Positions 18,901 to 28,016 of a DNA stretch of 64,000 nucleotides are shown here, in pieces. Under the pieces are notes generated by a model, which saw nothing but the letters and a program-made list of their open reading frames with translations, did not search any database and had not been told where the DNA came from. How positions within the stretch are numbered: position 1 is the first letter of the stretch; each line of letters starts with the position of its first letter. Source of the DNA: Ignavibacteria bacterium (GTDB lineage: Bacteria; Bacteroidota; Ignavibacteria; Kapaibacteriales; Kapaibacteriaceae); NCBI GenBank assembly GCA_015709655.1, contig CP054181.1, positions 79,327 to 143,326 of the forward strand, written 5' to 3'. The translations under genes were made by a program, and so were the position numbers.

Positions 18901-19596
18901 AGTGCAGAAGAAAAATGGGGACAACGCTCCAATCTCACGCTGTTACTTCCTCATGGATACGACGGACAGGGCCCTGAACACAGCAGTGCCAGATTAGAGA
19001 GATTCTTACAGCTCTGCGCACAGAATAACATGATTGTAGGCTATTATACAACGCCAGCCAATTACTTTCATGCACTGCGTCGGCAGGTCCTTGCAGACTG
19101 GCGAAAACCACTGGTTGTTATGACGCCTAAGGGATACCTGCGACTTCTCTCGTCGAGTGTTACCGATCTTTCAGAAGGGTTGTACCAGGAAATTATTGAT
19201 GATTCCACAATTCAAAATCCGGACTTGGTACAACGTGTGGTACTGAGTGCCGGTAAGGTTTATTTCGAGCTGGCGAAAAAGCGTGAAGCAACCGGTCAAA
19301 CAAACTCCGTTGCACTTATCAGAATCGAGCAGCTATATCCGCTGAACACTGAGAGTCTGCGTGCTACTCTTAGCAAATACCCTGCTGCGCAGTCAGTGGT
19401 GTGGTGTCAGGAAGAACCGGAGAACATGGGCTCCTGGAGTTTCATTGAGCCGTATTTGAAGAATCTTCTCCGCATAAACCAAACATTGCACTATGCAGGG
19501 CGGACGGCAGCGGCCAGCCCGGCAACAGGTTCAGCAAAGCAACACAACGCGGAACAGGAACAGTTATTAAACCGTGCGTTTGCGGTGTTCGAGTAA
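15919..19596 (+). CDS. kgd: Multifunctional 2-oxoglutarate decarboxylase/dehydrogenase (fused E2-E1, Kgd type)
   Basis: A 1225-residue enzyme of the TCA cycle. The N-terminus (YVDEMYFEYLRNPESVSPEWRVFF, residues 21-43) is the E1 N-terminal helix that normally docks E2. It is followed by a Pro/Ser/Ala-rich linker (about 45-95) and an E2 acyltransferase catalytic domain (about 100-360, with STYDHRVIQGAESGEF, the HxxxD site). A full thiamine-diphosphate E1 follows (about 390-1225, with GMAHRGRLNVL, HGDAAFSGQGVVAE and IIINNQIGFT). This is the domain order of mycobacterial Kgd. I see no lipoyl domain, so a lipoylated partner must come from elsewhere. The start is GTG at 15919 or ATG at 15961. A bidirectional terminator follows at 19614. 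Confidence 0.93.
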   Translation: MRKFVSTFHQGIVPMMSMNSAYVDEMYFEYLRNPESVSPEWRVFFANYVPEVPLGNGSKSSAPSSTSGTPFVESKSVPVAESRPVAPVASPSVSDTGTRMPALHEGDEIVALSSIASIIAENMERSLTVPTATSVRNVPVKALEENRTLINEFRLRSNTSKLSFTHILAWAIVKAVERTPAMNSTFGLNNGIPVRIKRASVNLGLAVDVTRRDGSRVLLVPSIKNAQNMNFAQFADAYDEIIQKARTNKLTPDDLAGATISLTNPGMIGTVMSMPRLMEGQGTIVATGSIEYPAEFQAVLPDVLHTLAISKVVTLSSTYDHRVIQGAESGEFLQTIHRLLIGEDRFYDQIFAALAIPFEPMRWKIEQGGNPFLTNQDQPEVIDKEGRVVQLIHSYRVRGYLLADINPLGLESYYYPKLDPAHYGFTIWDLDREFDTGGLGGIKRATLRDIFAMLREVYCGQIGTEWMHIENPEKRDWIQNYLESRSLLTPLSSEKKLDTYKKLVRADQLESFLHTKFLGAKRFSLEGGESTMIILDEMLECAANASLNGAVLGMAHRGRLNVLVNMMGKPLETLFNEFEDVRDPETSFQGSGDVKYHLGARGTYHSSNGATLPIFLAPNPSHLEAVNPVVEGIARALTDEIGDETQTSVLPILIHGDAAFSGQGVVAETLNMARLPGYRTGGTLHIIINNQIGFTAAPEDSRSTPYATGIAKMLMVPILHVNGNNPEACRAAAAFAFAYREQFEDDVVIDMYCYRKYGHNEQDDPTATQPLLYKKIRNMQPVQELFGKRLLADHTAKPEILDNIKKEEHQRLDNAFNNRHTTAASPGGNVQYDLFAPVNTRVETAVLQELADAICAIQPGFDIHSKVKHEVERRHEQFTAGTVQWGMAEALAFGSIIRDGRAVRLSGQDSGRGTFNHRQAVQHDMVSDRRIVPINRLSQGIKRLHIYDSSLSEYAILGFEYGYSTIAKTDLTIWEAQFGDFANGAQIVIDQFISSAEEKWGQRSNLTLLLPHGYDGQGPEHSSARLERFLQLCAQNNMIVGYYTTPANYFHALRRQVLADWRKPLVVMTPKGYLRLLSSSVTDLSEGLYQEIIDDSTIQNPDLVQRVVLSAGKVYFELAKKREATGQTNSVALIRIEQLYPLNTESLRATLSKYPAAQSVVWCQEEPENMGSWSFIEPYLKNLLRINQTLHYAGRTAAASPATGSAKQHNAEQEQLLNRAFAVFE

Positions 19597-19613
19597 ACAG
19601 ACCACCTATTAAC

Positions 19614-19649
19614 AACAAAAACGGATCGCATAGGCGATCCGTTTTTGTT
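19614..19649. terminator. Bidirectional intrinsic terminator
   Basis: A perfect 16-base inverted repeat (left arm 19614-19629, loop ATAG, right arm 19634-19649). The GC-rich core CGGATCGC/GCGATCCG is flanked by an A-run on the left and a T-run on the right. It lies between the convergent kgd gene and the 19671-20651 gene and can terminate both. Confidence 0.92.
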
Positions 19650-19670
19650 AACATCTAATTCCGACTATTC

Positions 19671-20651
19671 TTACTTGCCGATTGGCCCTGAATGAATTAA
19701 CTCTGCACTGGCATAATAGGCTAAGCGGTTTTCGTCACCGGTTTTTTTCCAGCAGTACTCTGCAACTTTATTTACCACGCCACTGGTCATATCCCGAACA
19801 ACATTTGTTTGCGACGTAAACCGGCCGCCTAATGCATTTGTGCGCATGTTGGTCAGCGTCATGTACCCGTACGATGCATTGTTCATGTTTCGGACAGAAT
19901 CCAAAACCGTTGTTCTGAACAAAGTGTCCGTTAACACCAGACGGGGTTGTGCAGATTCGCCAGTTTCACCCACACCGTATCTTGTGGGCAGGTGAACTGA
20001 TTTCGAGTTAAACGTGATCGTGTCAACATAGGCTTTCCTCAGTTCATATGCTAATCCCTTTGGTAACGACGGCATAATGAACTGGAGCATGTACGAACCG
20101 CCTTCACCCAGCAGGTCAGGATCGTTTGTGTTTGACTCAACGGTTCTGTGGAACTGAGTCACAATCTCAGGATTGCTGTTTAATTCTTCAACCGATGGCG
20201 AATTATCAACCAACCTTCCCAACGCATCCATCACCAGTTCAACGTGACCGGCTTCAGCATATAACCGCTTTCCCGCAAGACTGATACCGGTAAGCGGGCG
20301 GTAGATAAACTTCTGGTCTTTTACACCGACGGTATCGCTTTTTAGCCGAAACCTGCAAACACTGTGGCTGTTTTCATCATGTCCGATTACATCCATGATT
20401 ATCAGTGTGTGCAGTCTTACACCAGCAGTTTTTAAAATATACTGGTCAGTGATCACTTGGTAGGTGTACGACATACCAACCGGCAAATCATACCGTAGCG
20501 TGAAGGATGTATCTACCGGCGTTGTGGCATTACCCAAAACCGACAACAGTGCAAAAATGGTGCTGATTACTGTAATTATATTCTTCCCCTCGAATAATAA
20601 TGCAAGTTGCACAATTTTATTAATACAATGCAATAAGTAATTATACTGCAA
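19671..20651 (-). CDS. Secreted protein of unknown function (DUF6263-like)
   Basis: A 326-residue protein. The first about 20 residues (MQYNYLLHCINKIVQL...) may not be translated, because a GAGGGG sequence sits near 20585-20592, just before a signal-peptide-like stretch (IITVISTIFALLSVLGNATTP). No standard start codon lies at the ideal distance, so the start is uncertain. The mature part begins FTLRYDLPVGMSYTYQVITDQ and is beta-rich, resembling the exported DUF6263-type proteins of Bacteroidota, for which no function is known. It lies 36 bases downstream of the ppx/gppA gene. Confidence 0.65.
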   Translation of the reverse strand: MQYNYLLHCINKIVQLALLFEGKNIITVISTIFALLSVLGNATTPVDTSFTLRYDLPVGMSYTYQVITDQYILKTAGVRLHTLIIMDVIGHDENSHSVCRFRLKSDTVGVKDQKFIYRPLTGISLAGKRLYAEAGHVELVMDALGRLVDNSPSVEELNSNPEIVTQFHRTVESNTNDPDLLGEGGSYMLQFIMPSLPKGLAYELRKAYVDTITFNSKSVHLPTRYGVGETGESAQPRLVLTDTLFRTTVLDSVRNMNNASYGYMTLTNMRTNALGGRFTSQTNVVRDMTSGVVNKVAEYCWKKTGDENRLAYYASAELIHSGPIGK

Positions 20652-20687
20652 GTGGTTATGGCTTCAGTAAAAATACGTACTACTTTA

Positions 20688-21611
20688 TTAGTATAACCCA
20701 ACCGCAGCATAAAGAGCGCCGTATCGAAGCCCCTTAACAGAAATCTGAACCACAGAGTGATTACAGTAGGCCATACTTTCAGCAAGGATTACAACACCGG
20801 ACGGCAGTACGTCTGCGCGGCGGGGGTCGATGCCGGGAAGGAGGAGGAGTTCGGGAAGAGAGAGACTGAGGAGTTTATCAGCAATCGCATAAATATCAGG
20901 TAGCGCGATCTCGGTCCCGTCAACACTCTGAGGATTAAAAACTGGTAACTCCTTATACAGACAGGCCAGCGACGTTGCAGTACCAGCCACAGCCAGAAGT
21001 TTACCAACCAGTGGCGGGCGATTGGAATAATGCTCTGCCAGTTGTTGTTGAACCTGATTACGAAGTAAGGTCTGATCTGAGACACTAACCGGATGGTTAG
21101 AGCAAAACTGCTCGGTAAGCGATACACATCCAATCGGTGCCGTTGCTGCCCATTCGATTCTGCCTCCACGACCACTGACAAGCTCAGTACTCCCACCTCC
21201 GATGTCGATAACAGTAATTTGTCCCACCATGCCTGCCGTAGTGCCAACATAGGTAAGAGCAGCTTCCTGCTGTCCGCTGATAACATGAATAGGATACCCC
21301 AGGGAATTTTCAAGGTGCTTCCTGACCTTCACGGAATTTGAAGCGTTTCGAAGTGCAGCCGTGGCTACTGCCATCACCTGTACGGGTGCAACATCTCTGC
21401 TTACTTTTTGAATAACAGCCCGGTACGAAGCAAGAACGTCGGTAGCGCGGTTTACTGCCTCCTTTGAAATACCGCCTGATGTATTTAACCCCTCACCCAG
21501 CCTGGGGATCTCGTGCATATCAGCAATCAGGTTTACGTCACCTGTCCTGGTGATTTCGGCAATAACCATTAAGATGGTATTTGTTCCGATGTCGATACCG
21601 GCGCCAATCAT
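20688..21611 (-). CDS. ppx: Ppx/GppA-family phosphatase
   Basis: A 307-residue protein with the two ASKHA phosphate-binding motifs GIDIGTNTILMVIAE (residues 4-18) and VIDIGGGSTELVSGRG, plus ISGQQEAALTYVG between them. Only the core domain is present, as in the short Ppx/GppA proteins; the extra HD-like domain of longer enzymes is missing. Such enzymes hydrolyse inorganic polyphosphate or convert pppGpp to ppGpp; sequence does not separate the two. It lies between the mutase gene (39 bases upstream) and the secreted unknown. Confidence 0.9.
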   Translation of the reverse strand: MIGAGIDIGTNTILMVIAEITRTGDVNLIADMHEIPRLGEGLNTSGGISKEAVNRATDVLASYRAVIQKVSRDVAPVQVMAVATAALRNASNSVKVRKHLENSLGYPIHVISGQQEAALTYVGTTAGMVGQITVIDIGGGSTELVSGRGGRIEWAATAPIGCVSLTEQFCSNHPVSVSDQTLLRNQVQQQLAEHYSNRPPLVGKLLAVAGTATSLACLYKELPVFNPQSVDGTEIALPDIYAIADKLLSLSLPELLLLPGIDPRRADVLPSGVVILAESMAYCNHSVVQISVKGLRYGALYAAVGLY

Positions 21612-21649
21612 GCTTTTTGTTTCATGTAAGTAAACGGTGACGGGGCAAT

Positions 21650-23773
21650 TTACGCTGTAAGGAGCATATCAATAACCGAGTTGGCAGATTCAATGATATT
21701 GGCACCGGAACTAAAAACCATAGCAGCACCCATATTCAGTAGAGTTGGCACATCATGTGGCGGAATAACGCCACCAACTAACACCTTAATGGATGACGCT
21801 TCAGAGTTCCTTAGCTCGGTAAGAAGGTCACCAACCAGAGTAAGATGTCCGGCGGCAAGACTGCTGACTCCGATGAGGTGAACGTCGTTGTCAGATCCCA
21901 TTCTGGCCACTTCGGCTGGAGTAGAGAACAACGGACCAATATCCACATCAAAACCTAGGTCAGCAAACGCAGTAGCAATAACTTTTGCACCACGATCATG
22001 TCCGTCCTGCCCAAGCTTGGCAATTAAAATCCGCGGACGCCTTCCGTGTTTTTCCTCGAATTGCAGGATCTTTTTTCTCACAGCATCAAACTGATCGTTA
22101 CCGGAGTAGGCGCGGGCATATACTCCTTCAATGGTCATTGTGGTTGCCTCGAAGCGTGAAAAAACATTTTCAAGTGCCTTGGATATCTCACCCAGAGTTG
22201 CCCTTTTACGTGCGCAGGTAATGGCTGCTTCCAGAACATTACCACGTCCTTTTGCGGTGTTTTCAAGGGCTGACAATGATATCTGAACATCAGCCTCGTT
22301 CCGTGCAGCCCGAACCTGTTTCAGACGTTCAATCTGTGCTGCCCGGACTGCGGTATTGTCAATCACACGAACATCAATGGCATCTTCAGTCTGTAGTTTG
22401 AAAGCGTTAACACCAACAATAACATCAGTCCCCTTATCGATGGCTGCCTGCTTCAAGGCAGCACTTTCTTCAATTCGCATCTTGGGAATTCCGGCCTGAA
22501 TCGCGGCCGTCATTCCACCATAGGATTCAACTTCGCGGAGCAGCTCAGTAGCTTTTTCAACGAGTGAGTTTGTTAACCATTCAATGTAGTACGACCCACC
22601 CAAAGGATCGGCAACCTTTGTGATGCCACTTTCACGGTCCAGAATTAACTGTGTATTGCGGGCAATCCGTGCAGACTGTTCGGTAGGGAGACCAAGCGCT
22701 TCATCGTACGAGTTTGTATGAAGTGACTGTGTCCCGCCTAAGGTAGCCGCCAGCGCTTCAATCGTGGTACGCACGATATTGTTCAGCGGATCCTGGGCTG
22801 TTAGTGACCATCCTGATGTTTGGCAGTGAGTACGAAGGATGCTGCTTCCGGCTTTTCCCGGCTTAAACTGTTGCATCTGCTCGTACCACAGTCTGCGAGC
22901 TGCCCGAAGTTTTGCCACTTCAGTAAAAAAATCTATTCCAATACCAAAGAAAAAGCTTAATCGCGGTGCAAACTGATCTACGTTCATGCCTCGGGCAATT
23001 GCTACTTTCACATACTCAATTCCATCGGCAATGGTATACGCCAGCTCCTGTACGGCAGTTGCTCCGGCTTCGTGCATGTGATAGCCCGAAATGCTAATCG
23101 AATTAAACTGAGGCATGCGCTCACTTATAAACGAGATGATATCCGAAACGATACGCATGCTTGGTCCGGGCGGGTAGATATAGGTGTTCCGAACCATAAA
23201 TTCTTTTAGTATGTCGTTCTGTATCGTTCCGGTGAGTTTTTCTGGCGGGACACCTTGCTCCTCGGCTGCAACGATAAACATTGCCATTATCGGAATAACG
23301 GCTCCGTTCATTGTCATACTTACACTCATCGTATCCAGTGGGATCCCATTGAATAACAGTTTCATGTCTTCAATGGTATCAATTGCAACTCCTGCCTTCC
23401 CAACATCACCTACAACCCTTGGGTGATCACTATCGTACCCCCGATGGGTTGCCAGGTCAAAAGCAACCGACAAACCTTTTTGCCCTGCAGCAAGTGCCTT
23501 TCGATAAAAAGCATTACTCTCTTCTGCCGTAGAAAAGCCGGCGTACTGCCGAATTGTCCACGGACGGTTGGTGTACATCGTTGCATACGGACCACGATTA
23601 TATGGTGGTGATCCCGGAATACCGTTCAAACCGGTTATTCCGTCAACATCTTCCTGGAAATAAACAGGTTTAACAGCAATTCCGTCGGAATTCGTTCTTG
23701 TTAGTGATGCAGGATCGGCACCGCGCAACTCCTTTGCTGCCAGCTCTTCCCACTTTTCACGGTTAGTTCCCAT
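21650..23773 (-). CDS. scpA: Methylmalonyl-CoA mutase (single-subunit, cobalamin-dependent)
   Basis: A 707-residue enzyme interconverting methylmalonyl-CoA and succinyl-CoA. The N-terminal barrel has [21 protein letters not shown] (the substrate tyrosine region) and [14 protein letters not shown] (catalytic histidine). The C-terminal B12 domain has [16 protein letters not shown] (DxHxxG) and VGGVIPPHD. Length and completeness fit the homodimeric Sbm/human type, so no small subunit is required, and none is seen. Its G-protein chaperone MeaB is encoded 39 kb away at 62411. With sucC and kgd it links propionyl-CoA metabolism to succinyl-CoA. Confidence 0.95.
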   Translation of the reverse strand: MGTNREKWEELAAKELRGADPASLTRTNSDGIAVKPVYFQEDVDGITGLNGIPGSPPYNRGPYATMYTNRPWTIRQYAGFSTAEESNAFYRKALAAGQKGLSVAFDLATHRGYDSDHPRVVGDVGKAGVAIDTIEDMKLLFNGIPLDTMSVSMTMNGAVIPIMAMFIVAAEEQGVPPEKLTGTIQNDILKEFMVRNTYIYPPGPSMRIVSDIISFISERMPQFNSISISGYHMHEAGATAVQELAYTIADGIEYVKVAIARGMNVDQFAPRLSFFFGIGIDFFTEVAKLRAARRLWYEQMQQFKPGKAGSSILRTHCQTSGWSLTAQDPLNNIVRTTIEALAATLGGTQSLHTNSYDEALGLPTEQSARIARNTQLILDRESGITKVADPLGGSYYIEWLTNSLVEKATELLREVESYGGMTAAIQAGIPKMRIEESAALKQAAIDKGTDVIVGVNAFKLQTEDAIDVRVIDNTAVRAAQIERLKQVRAARNEADVQISLSALENTAKGRGNVLEAAITCARKRATLGEISKALENVFSRFEATTMTIEGVYARAYSGNDQFDAVRKKILQFEEKHGRRPRILIAKLGQDGHDRGAKVIATAFADLGFDVDIGPLFSTPAEVARMGSDNDVHLIGVSSLAAGHLTLVGDLLTELRNSEASSIKVLVGGVIPPHDVPTLLNMGAAMVFSSGANIIESANSVIDMLLTA

Positions 23774-23824
23774 GCGGCAAAAATAGGGTAGGGGGCTTAG
23801 TGGTGCTTAGTGCCTGTGATAAAA

Positions 23825-24976
23825 CTACCGACCATATGGTTTTGCGATATACCTGGCAGCTTCGTCCTGGGTACCATCATAGTCCCGCCAACCGGCTACC
23901 TTTTTGTACTGAGAGATTGCCAGATCACGTTTCCCTTGCACATCGTAGATCTGACCGATTTTAAGATTTGCCTTTACCATGAAACCTGACATCTCTTTGT
24001 CAACCAGACGGGATGCTTCGTCACATTTATACAGATATTTGAGAGCAATATCATAGTTGCCCTTCAGCATTTGCACCGTACCGATATAGTACAATGCTTC
24101 TCGTGCCGTAAACTCGTCATAGCCTTCTTTTTTATCCATATACCCGAGAAGCAGTGTCCTCCAGACTATTTCCATCGAGTCAAGTGGGCCAAGCTGTACA
24201 AGGCATCTCCCCAAATACCGGGCAAAGTATGGGTTGTTTGGATACTGCTGAGTTAGCTCGCGTGCATAGACAATTGCTTCTGACGGCTTTTTTTCATCGT
24301 TATAAAGGATGGCCATCAACTGTGCCTTGGCTTCAACAGCGGCATATCTGGCCTGGTTTCCGGCTGCCTTAAGCTGCAAAATGCCAAGCTTTTTATCACC
24401 TCTCGGCAAGAAGAGCATTACTGGCTTCAGCAGTGGGTACCGTTCCGGAAGGGCGGCGGCATAATAATTATAAACGCCGGTGCCCAGCATGATATCGTGG
24501 TTTGTAGGGGCGATTTTCTGGAGCTCACGTAAAATTTCCATGCCCTCTTTACCAACCGATGCGGCTTCAACAAACTGTTGTCGTACAGCATAGTACCGTC
24601 CCCTGAAGCCCAGGGCTCCGCCCTTAAAAAACAAGGCAGTAATATTCTTGGGTTCAGCCGAGAGTAGTTCATCACACTTGGCAAGAACTCTATCAATCTT
24701 CGATAAAAACTGCTGATCATACCTGGTACTGCGCTGGTTTAACAGGATTCTCCACCAGTCGATCATAGCATCCATAAAGTATCCGGCGGGATGCTCAGGG
24801 TAGAGGGCAATAACCTGTTTAAACTTCTCAGATGCCTTCCTGAATTCAACATTATAAATTGCGCGAACGCCTTCGCGCAAAATGGTGTCGCCATCCTGGC
24901 GCATAAACATCCACTGTGCCTGCGTCACGCTACTAAGAATCACAAATGCGATTAGTGTACTAACTACCTTCATCAT
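23825..24976 (-). CDS. Exported TPR protein of unknown function
   Basis: A 383-residue protein with a signal peptide (MMKVVSTLIAFVILSSVTQAQ) and helical repeats of tetratricopeptide type, e.g. AIYNVEFRKASEKFKQVIALYPEHPAG near the start and GNYDIALKYLYKCDEAS and GKRDLAISQYKKVAGW near the end. The C-terminal pair is the clearest. It presumably acts as a periplasmic protein-binding scaffold; no partner can be named. It lies directly downstream of the CPBP protease gene with a one-base gap, so they are cotranscribed. Confidence 0.75.
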   Translation of the reverse strand: MMKVVSTLIAFVILSSVTQAQWMFMRQDGDTILREGVRAIYNVEFRKASEKFKQVIALYPEHPAGYFMDAMIDWWRILLNQRSTRYDQQFLSKIDRVLAKCDELLSAEPKNITALFFKGGALGFRGRYYAVRQQFVEAASVGKEGMEILRELQKIAPTNHDIMLGTGVYNYYAAALPERYPLLKPVMLFLPRGDKKLGILQLKAAGNQARYAAVEAKAQLMAILYNDEKKPSEAIVYARELTQQYPNNPYFARYLGRCLVQLGPLDSMEIVWRTLLLGYMDKKEGYDEFTAREALYYIGTVQMLKGNYDIALKYLYKCDEASRLVDKEMSGFMVKANLKIGQIYDVQGKRDLAISQYKKVAGWRDYDGTQDEAARYIAKPYGR

Positions 24977-24977
24977 A

Positions 24978-25841
24978 TCAATCTGTTCCTGCTATTTGGT
25001 CCTTTACTGCAATGGCGGAAAAGTTTTTATCCTCTGCATGATACGGCATCAGGAAGAGTATACCAACAATACAGCCCAGCAAAATAAACGATGTTAAAAA
25101 CCCTTGTTCTATGCCAAACGGTCCTGCGATTATAACTCTATATCCTTCATCAATCGTACGTGTATTCAGTGTAGACACCCAGCCTGTGTGGCCCTGGCCG
25201 CTGACAATTCCAAAGAACGTTTTCACGGCAAGGTTCCATACCACGTGAAACGATATTGCAGGCCACAGGCTGTTTGAATGTACAATGAACAGGGCAAATA
25301 CAACACCGGCTAGCGTAACGTTGAAGATTGCAGCCAAATTCACTCCGGGATTAGCGGCATGTGCCAAACCAAATAAAACCGAGGTCATGAGGACTGCGGT
25401 ACGAATACCAAACCGTTGCTGAAGCGACTCCAGTAAAGTCCCGCGAAAGGCAACTTCTTCTAGTACACTCCCTACAATCAGGATACCGAGCGAATACAGT
25501 GGAATCCCGACTGACGATGAGAGCTCAAACGCACCCCCAAGCACGAATGCAAGGAGAGCAATCAACACCAGGCCAGCCACAGCAAATCCCGCAGCGAGTG
25601 CAGAATGAGTGAGTGTTCTGCCCGTGAAACCAAGCCGACTATACCTATACCAGATGGGGTTACCAGGGTAGCGGACTGCCGTTACAGCCAGTTCGTGAAC
25701 CGAGAGGGTTACACAAAAAAGAAGCAAGAGGGCAAGCCCCGTAATCTGTACCAGGTATGCGACAGTAAATGTTAATGTCACGATAAATATCAGTGACACA
25801 ACAGGAACCCACCATTTGCTAAACAGGGTTTGTAACGTCAT
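24978..25841 (-). CDS. CPBP-family intramembrane metalloprotease
   Basis: A 287-residue protein with about eight membrane segments. The three conserved blocks of the CPBP (Abi/Rce1-like) family are visible: VLEEVAFRGTLLESL (EExxxR), VLFGLAHAANP (FxxxH) and AISFHVVWNLAVK (HxxxN). These residues form the catalytic metal site, so the enzyme should be active. Family members process prenylated or membrane proteins or mature bacteriocins; the substrate here is unknown. Its stop is coupled to the following TPR gene. Confidence 0.88.
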   Translation of the reverse strand: MTLQTLFSKWWVPVVSLIFIVTLTFTVAYLVQITGLALLLLFCVTLSVHELAVTAVRYPGNPIWYRYSRLGFTGRTLTHSALAAGFAVAGLVLIALLAFVLGGAFELSSSVGIPLYSLGILIVGSVLEEVAFRGTLLESLQQRFGIRTAVLMTSVLFGLAHAANPGVNLAAIFNVTLAGVVFALFIVHSNSLWPAISFHVVWNLAVKTFFGIVSGQGHTGWVSTLNTRTIDEGYRVIIAGPFGIEQGFLTSFILLGCIVGILFLMPYHAEDKNFSAIAVKDQIAGTD

Positions 25842-25886
25842 TCTCTGGCAGGTGTCCTAATGATTGTATGTGGATAATGTTTTATG

Positions 25887-27461
25887 TTAACGATATGTAT
25901 CAATCAGACGTCGGAGGTATAACCTCTGAGGCTCCATTTGAAGGGCAGTTTCCCATGCCTCTACAGCTCCAACCGGGTTGCCAAGTGCATTTAAAATATG
26001 GCCCAGATGTTCATAATGCATTGCTGTTCCGTCGCGCTGAATGGCTAACATAATGTACTGATACGCTTTTTCCATTTTCCCGGATTTATACATTACCCAA
26101 GCATAGGTATCAAGAAATGCGGCATTCCCGGGCTGCGCCTGCAGGGCCGTCCATGATAAGTGCTCTGCAGTATCCAACCCACGGCCCCGATTCACCAGCG
26201 AAAATGCATAGTTGTTGGCTGCTACCGGCTGACGTGGATTAAGCGCCAGTGCATTCCTGTATGCTGCATCACTTTGAGCATCATCACCATGCAAATCATG
26301 GAGTATCCCCAGTTGAATCCAGGCATCAACCAACGAAGGGTTAGAGGTTACGGCATTGGTATAATGTGTTATTGCACCCACTGTATCATGCAACGCAAAA
26401 CGAATATCTCCCAACAACATATCTGCTCTTGGGTTTGATGTTTCGTTCAGGTTTGAACGGAGAAACTGCGATGCCAGCATCGGCTGCTGCATTCGAAGAC
26501 AAAGGTCACCAATGTGCAGAATAACGTCAAAACGATTGTAGGGACTGCTTTGGCGGGCTGCCATCTGAAGCAAAACCTCAGCTTGCTGAGCATTGTTAGA
26601 TCGTAATGCAATCGTTCCGGCTGTTAATAAACAATTATAAGAGTTTGGACGGAGAGCGATGGTTTTATCCAGTACTGCAGGCAACTCGGATTGCATTTGC
26701 TGCACAATATCACTATCATCATAGATCGTACGCAACAAGCACATCCAGCGGTCATAACCATCGTATTCCTGCAAGGTCGTACCACCATCCTGAGCTAGAG
26801 CCATTGCTTCTTCAAACCGTCCGGCCTGCATGTATGCCTGTATCAGGTCGGAAATGATGCCTGGGTTTCCACGGTCGAGCTGGTTAGCTTTTTCAAGAAC
26901 TGATATTCTCCGCTGAGTCAGTCCCTGTCTCTTGTACAGTTTTGATAACCGAAGATAAATATCAGCATTGGGACTGCTACGCACCAGAAGTTCATAGATT
27001 TCTGATGCCCGCTTCGCATTGGTTGGTTCAAGCAGACGCCCAAATGTAAACAGCTGCCGTTCGGTTGGATGTAGGCTAAGAATCTGCTCATAGGCCTGGA
27101 CACCCTTTTCGTAAAGCCCCTTTGCAATAAATGTCTCAGCGAGAATCTCCCATGACTCCTTCGAGGTTGCGTCATTCCGTATTGCCTGCTCTGCATACTG
27201 AAGTGCGTGATCCAGTTTGCCGAGTTGCAGGTACGACCGTGAAATGGCACTAAGCACCAGAGCCGATGAGTCGGCATGTAGCGCATCCTGGAATTCGAGA
27301 ATGGCATCTGCATGACGCCCGCTGATCTGATACGCCATCCCCTTGGCAAAGGCTGGGTTTTGTCGCGGGCTGGAATCACGGCTAATGGTACGGTCCTGTG
27401 CTACCAGACCTGACGCCTGTATGCATAACAAAAAGACCACACCATAACGTAAGCGTTGCAT
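25887..27461 (-). CDS. Exported TPR-repeat protein
   Basis: A 524-residue protein with a signal peptide (MQRLRYGVVFLLCIQASGLVAQ) and at least ten tetratricopeptide-like repeats from about residue 35 to the end, e.g. GKLDHALQYAEQAIRNDATSKE and GLYEKGVQAYEQILSLHPTE. The last repeats are followed by QMEPQRLYLRRLIDTYR. Proteins of this form in Bacteroidota are periplasmic or outer-membrane-anchored scaffolds; no cysteine lipobox is seen. It lies 45 bases upstream of the CPBP gene on the same strand. An ARGGGGCTT word is at 27114-27122. Confidence 0.78.
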   Translation of the reverse strand: MQRLRYGVVFLLCIQASGLVAQDRTISRDSSPRQNPAFAKGMAYQISGRHADAILEFQDALHADSSALVLSAISRSYLQLGKLDHALQYAEQAIRNDATSKESWEILAETFIAKGLYEKGVQAYEQILSLHPTERQLFTFGRLLEPTNAKRASEIYELLVRSSPNADIYLRLSKLYKRQGLTQRRISVLEKANQLDRGNPGIISDLIQAYMQAGRFEEAMALAQDGGTTLQEYDGYDRWMCLLRTIYDDSDIVQQMQSELPAVLDKTIALRPNSYNCLLTAGTIALRSNNAQQAEVLLQMAARQSSPYNRFDVILHIGDLCLRMQQPMLASQFLRSNLNETSNPRADMLLGDIRFALHDTVGAITHYTNAVTSNPSLVDAWIQLGILHDLHGDDAQSDAAYRNALALNPRQPVAANNYAFSLVNRGRGLDTAEHLSWTALQAQPGNAAFLDTYAWVMYKSGKMEKAYQYIMLAIQRDGTAMHYEHLGHILNALGNPVGAVEAWETALQMEPQRLYLRRLIDTYR

Positions 27462-27505
27462 CGGAACTCAAAACGATCTATGAACAAAAATCATTCAATG
27501 CCCGG

Positions 27506-27532
27506 TAAAAAAAAAGGTCGCCCGTGCGACCT
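27506..27532 (-). terminator. Intrinsic terminator of rpmB
   Basis: On the minus strand, stem AGGTCGC/GCGACCT with loop ACGG is followed by a run of about nine T (27506-27514 as A on the plus strand). It lies 22 bases past the rpmB stop and separates rpmB from the TPR gene. Confidence 0.9.
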
Positions 27533-27553
27533 CTTTATGCTGTGCATGCTCGA

Positions 27554-27775
27554 TTACTTAGCCAGCTTCTTCTTTAAGGCTGTATATCCAACCTTGTCAA
27601 TAGTTTTGAGTGTGCTGGCAGTAATCTTTACTGTTACCCAGCGACCTTCTTCAGGTACCCAAATACGTTTCTTTTGAAGATTCGGCAGAAATCGGCGACG
27701 CGTTCTGTTGTTAGCGTGTGATACGTTGTTACCAGTTAGTACGCCAACGCCTGTTATTTCACAGCGGCGAGCCAT
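27554..27775 (-). CDS. rpmB: 50S ribosomal protein L28
   Basis: A 73-residue protein starting MARRCEITGVGVLTGNNVSHANNRTRRRF, the typical L28 N-terminus, and ending LKTIDKVGYTALKKKLAK. An upstream in-frame ATG (27784) would add MVN; the start at 27775 gives the family-standard N-terminus. No zinc-binding cysteine pairs are present. It is monocistronic with its own terminator at 27506. The 241 bases up to uvrA are non-coding and carry one ARGGGGCTT word. Confidence 0.96.
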   Translation of the reverse strand: MARRCEITGVGVLTGNNVSHANNRTRRRFLPNLQKKRIWVPEEGRWVTVKITASTLKTIDKVGYTALKKKLAK

Positions 27776-28016
27776 ATTCACCACTCCAGGGGTATTAATT
27801 AAACAAGAACTACTAAATTAACGAGTTTACACCAATTAAGCAACATCAGTGCCAAGATTTTTGCAGGTACCTGCCTTGCCAGCCCGAACAGGATGAGGGG
27901 GCTTTGGCATACAACCGTAAATTTGCTGTTTCGTAAAAGGCACCAGGGTCGGGGATTGACTGTGTCTGGAAATCATCCCGACAGTAAATCCATAGTATTC
28001 TAATTAGTTGCGTATA
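27776..28016. other. Non-coding gap between rpmB and uvrA
   Basis: The two divergent genes must have their promoters here, but no clear -35/-10 pair or hairpin stands out. One ARGGGGCTT word lies at 27896-27904. I see no tRNA or riboswitch. Confidence 0.5.
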
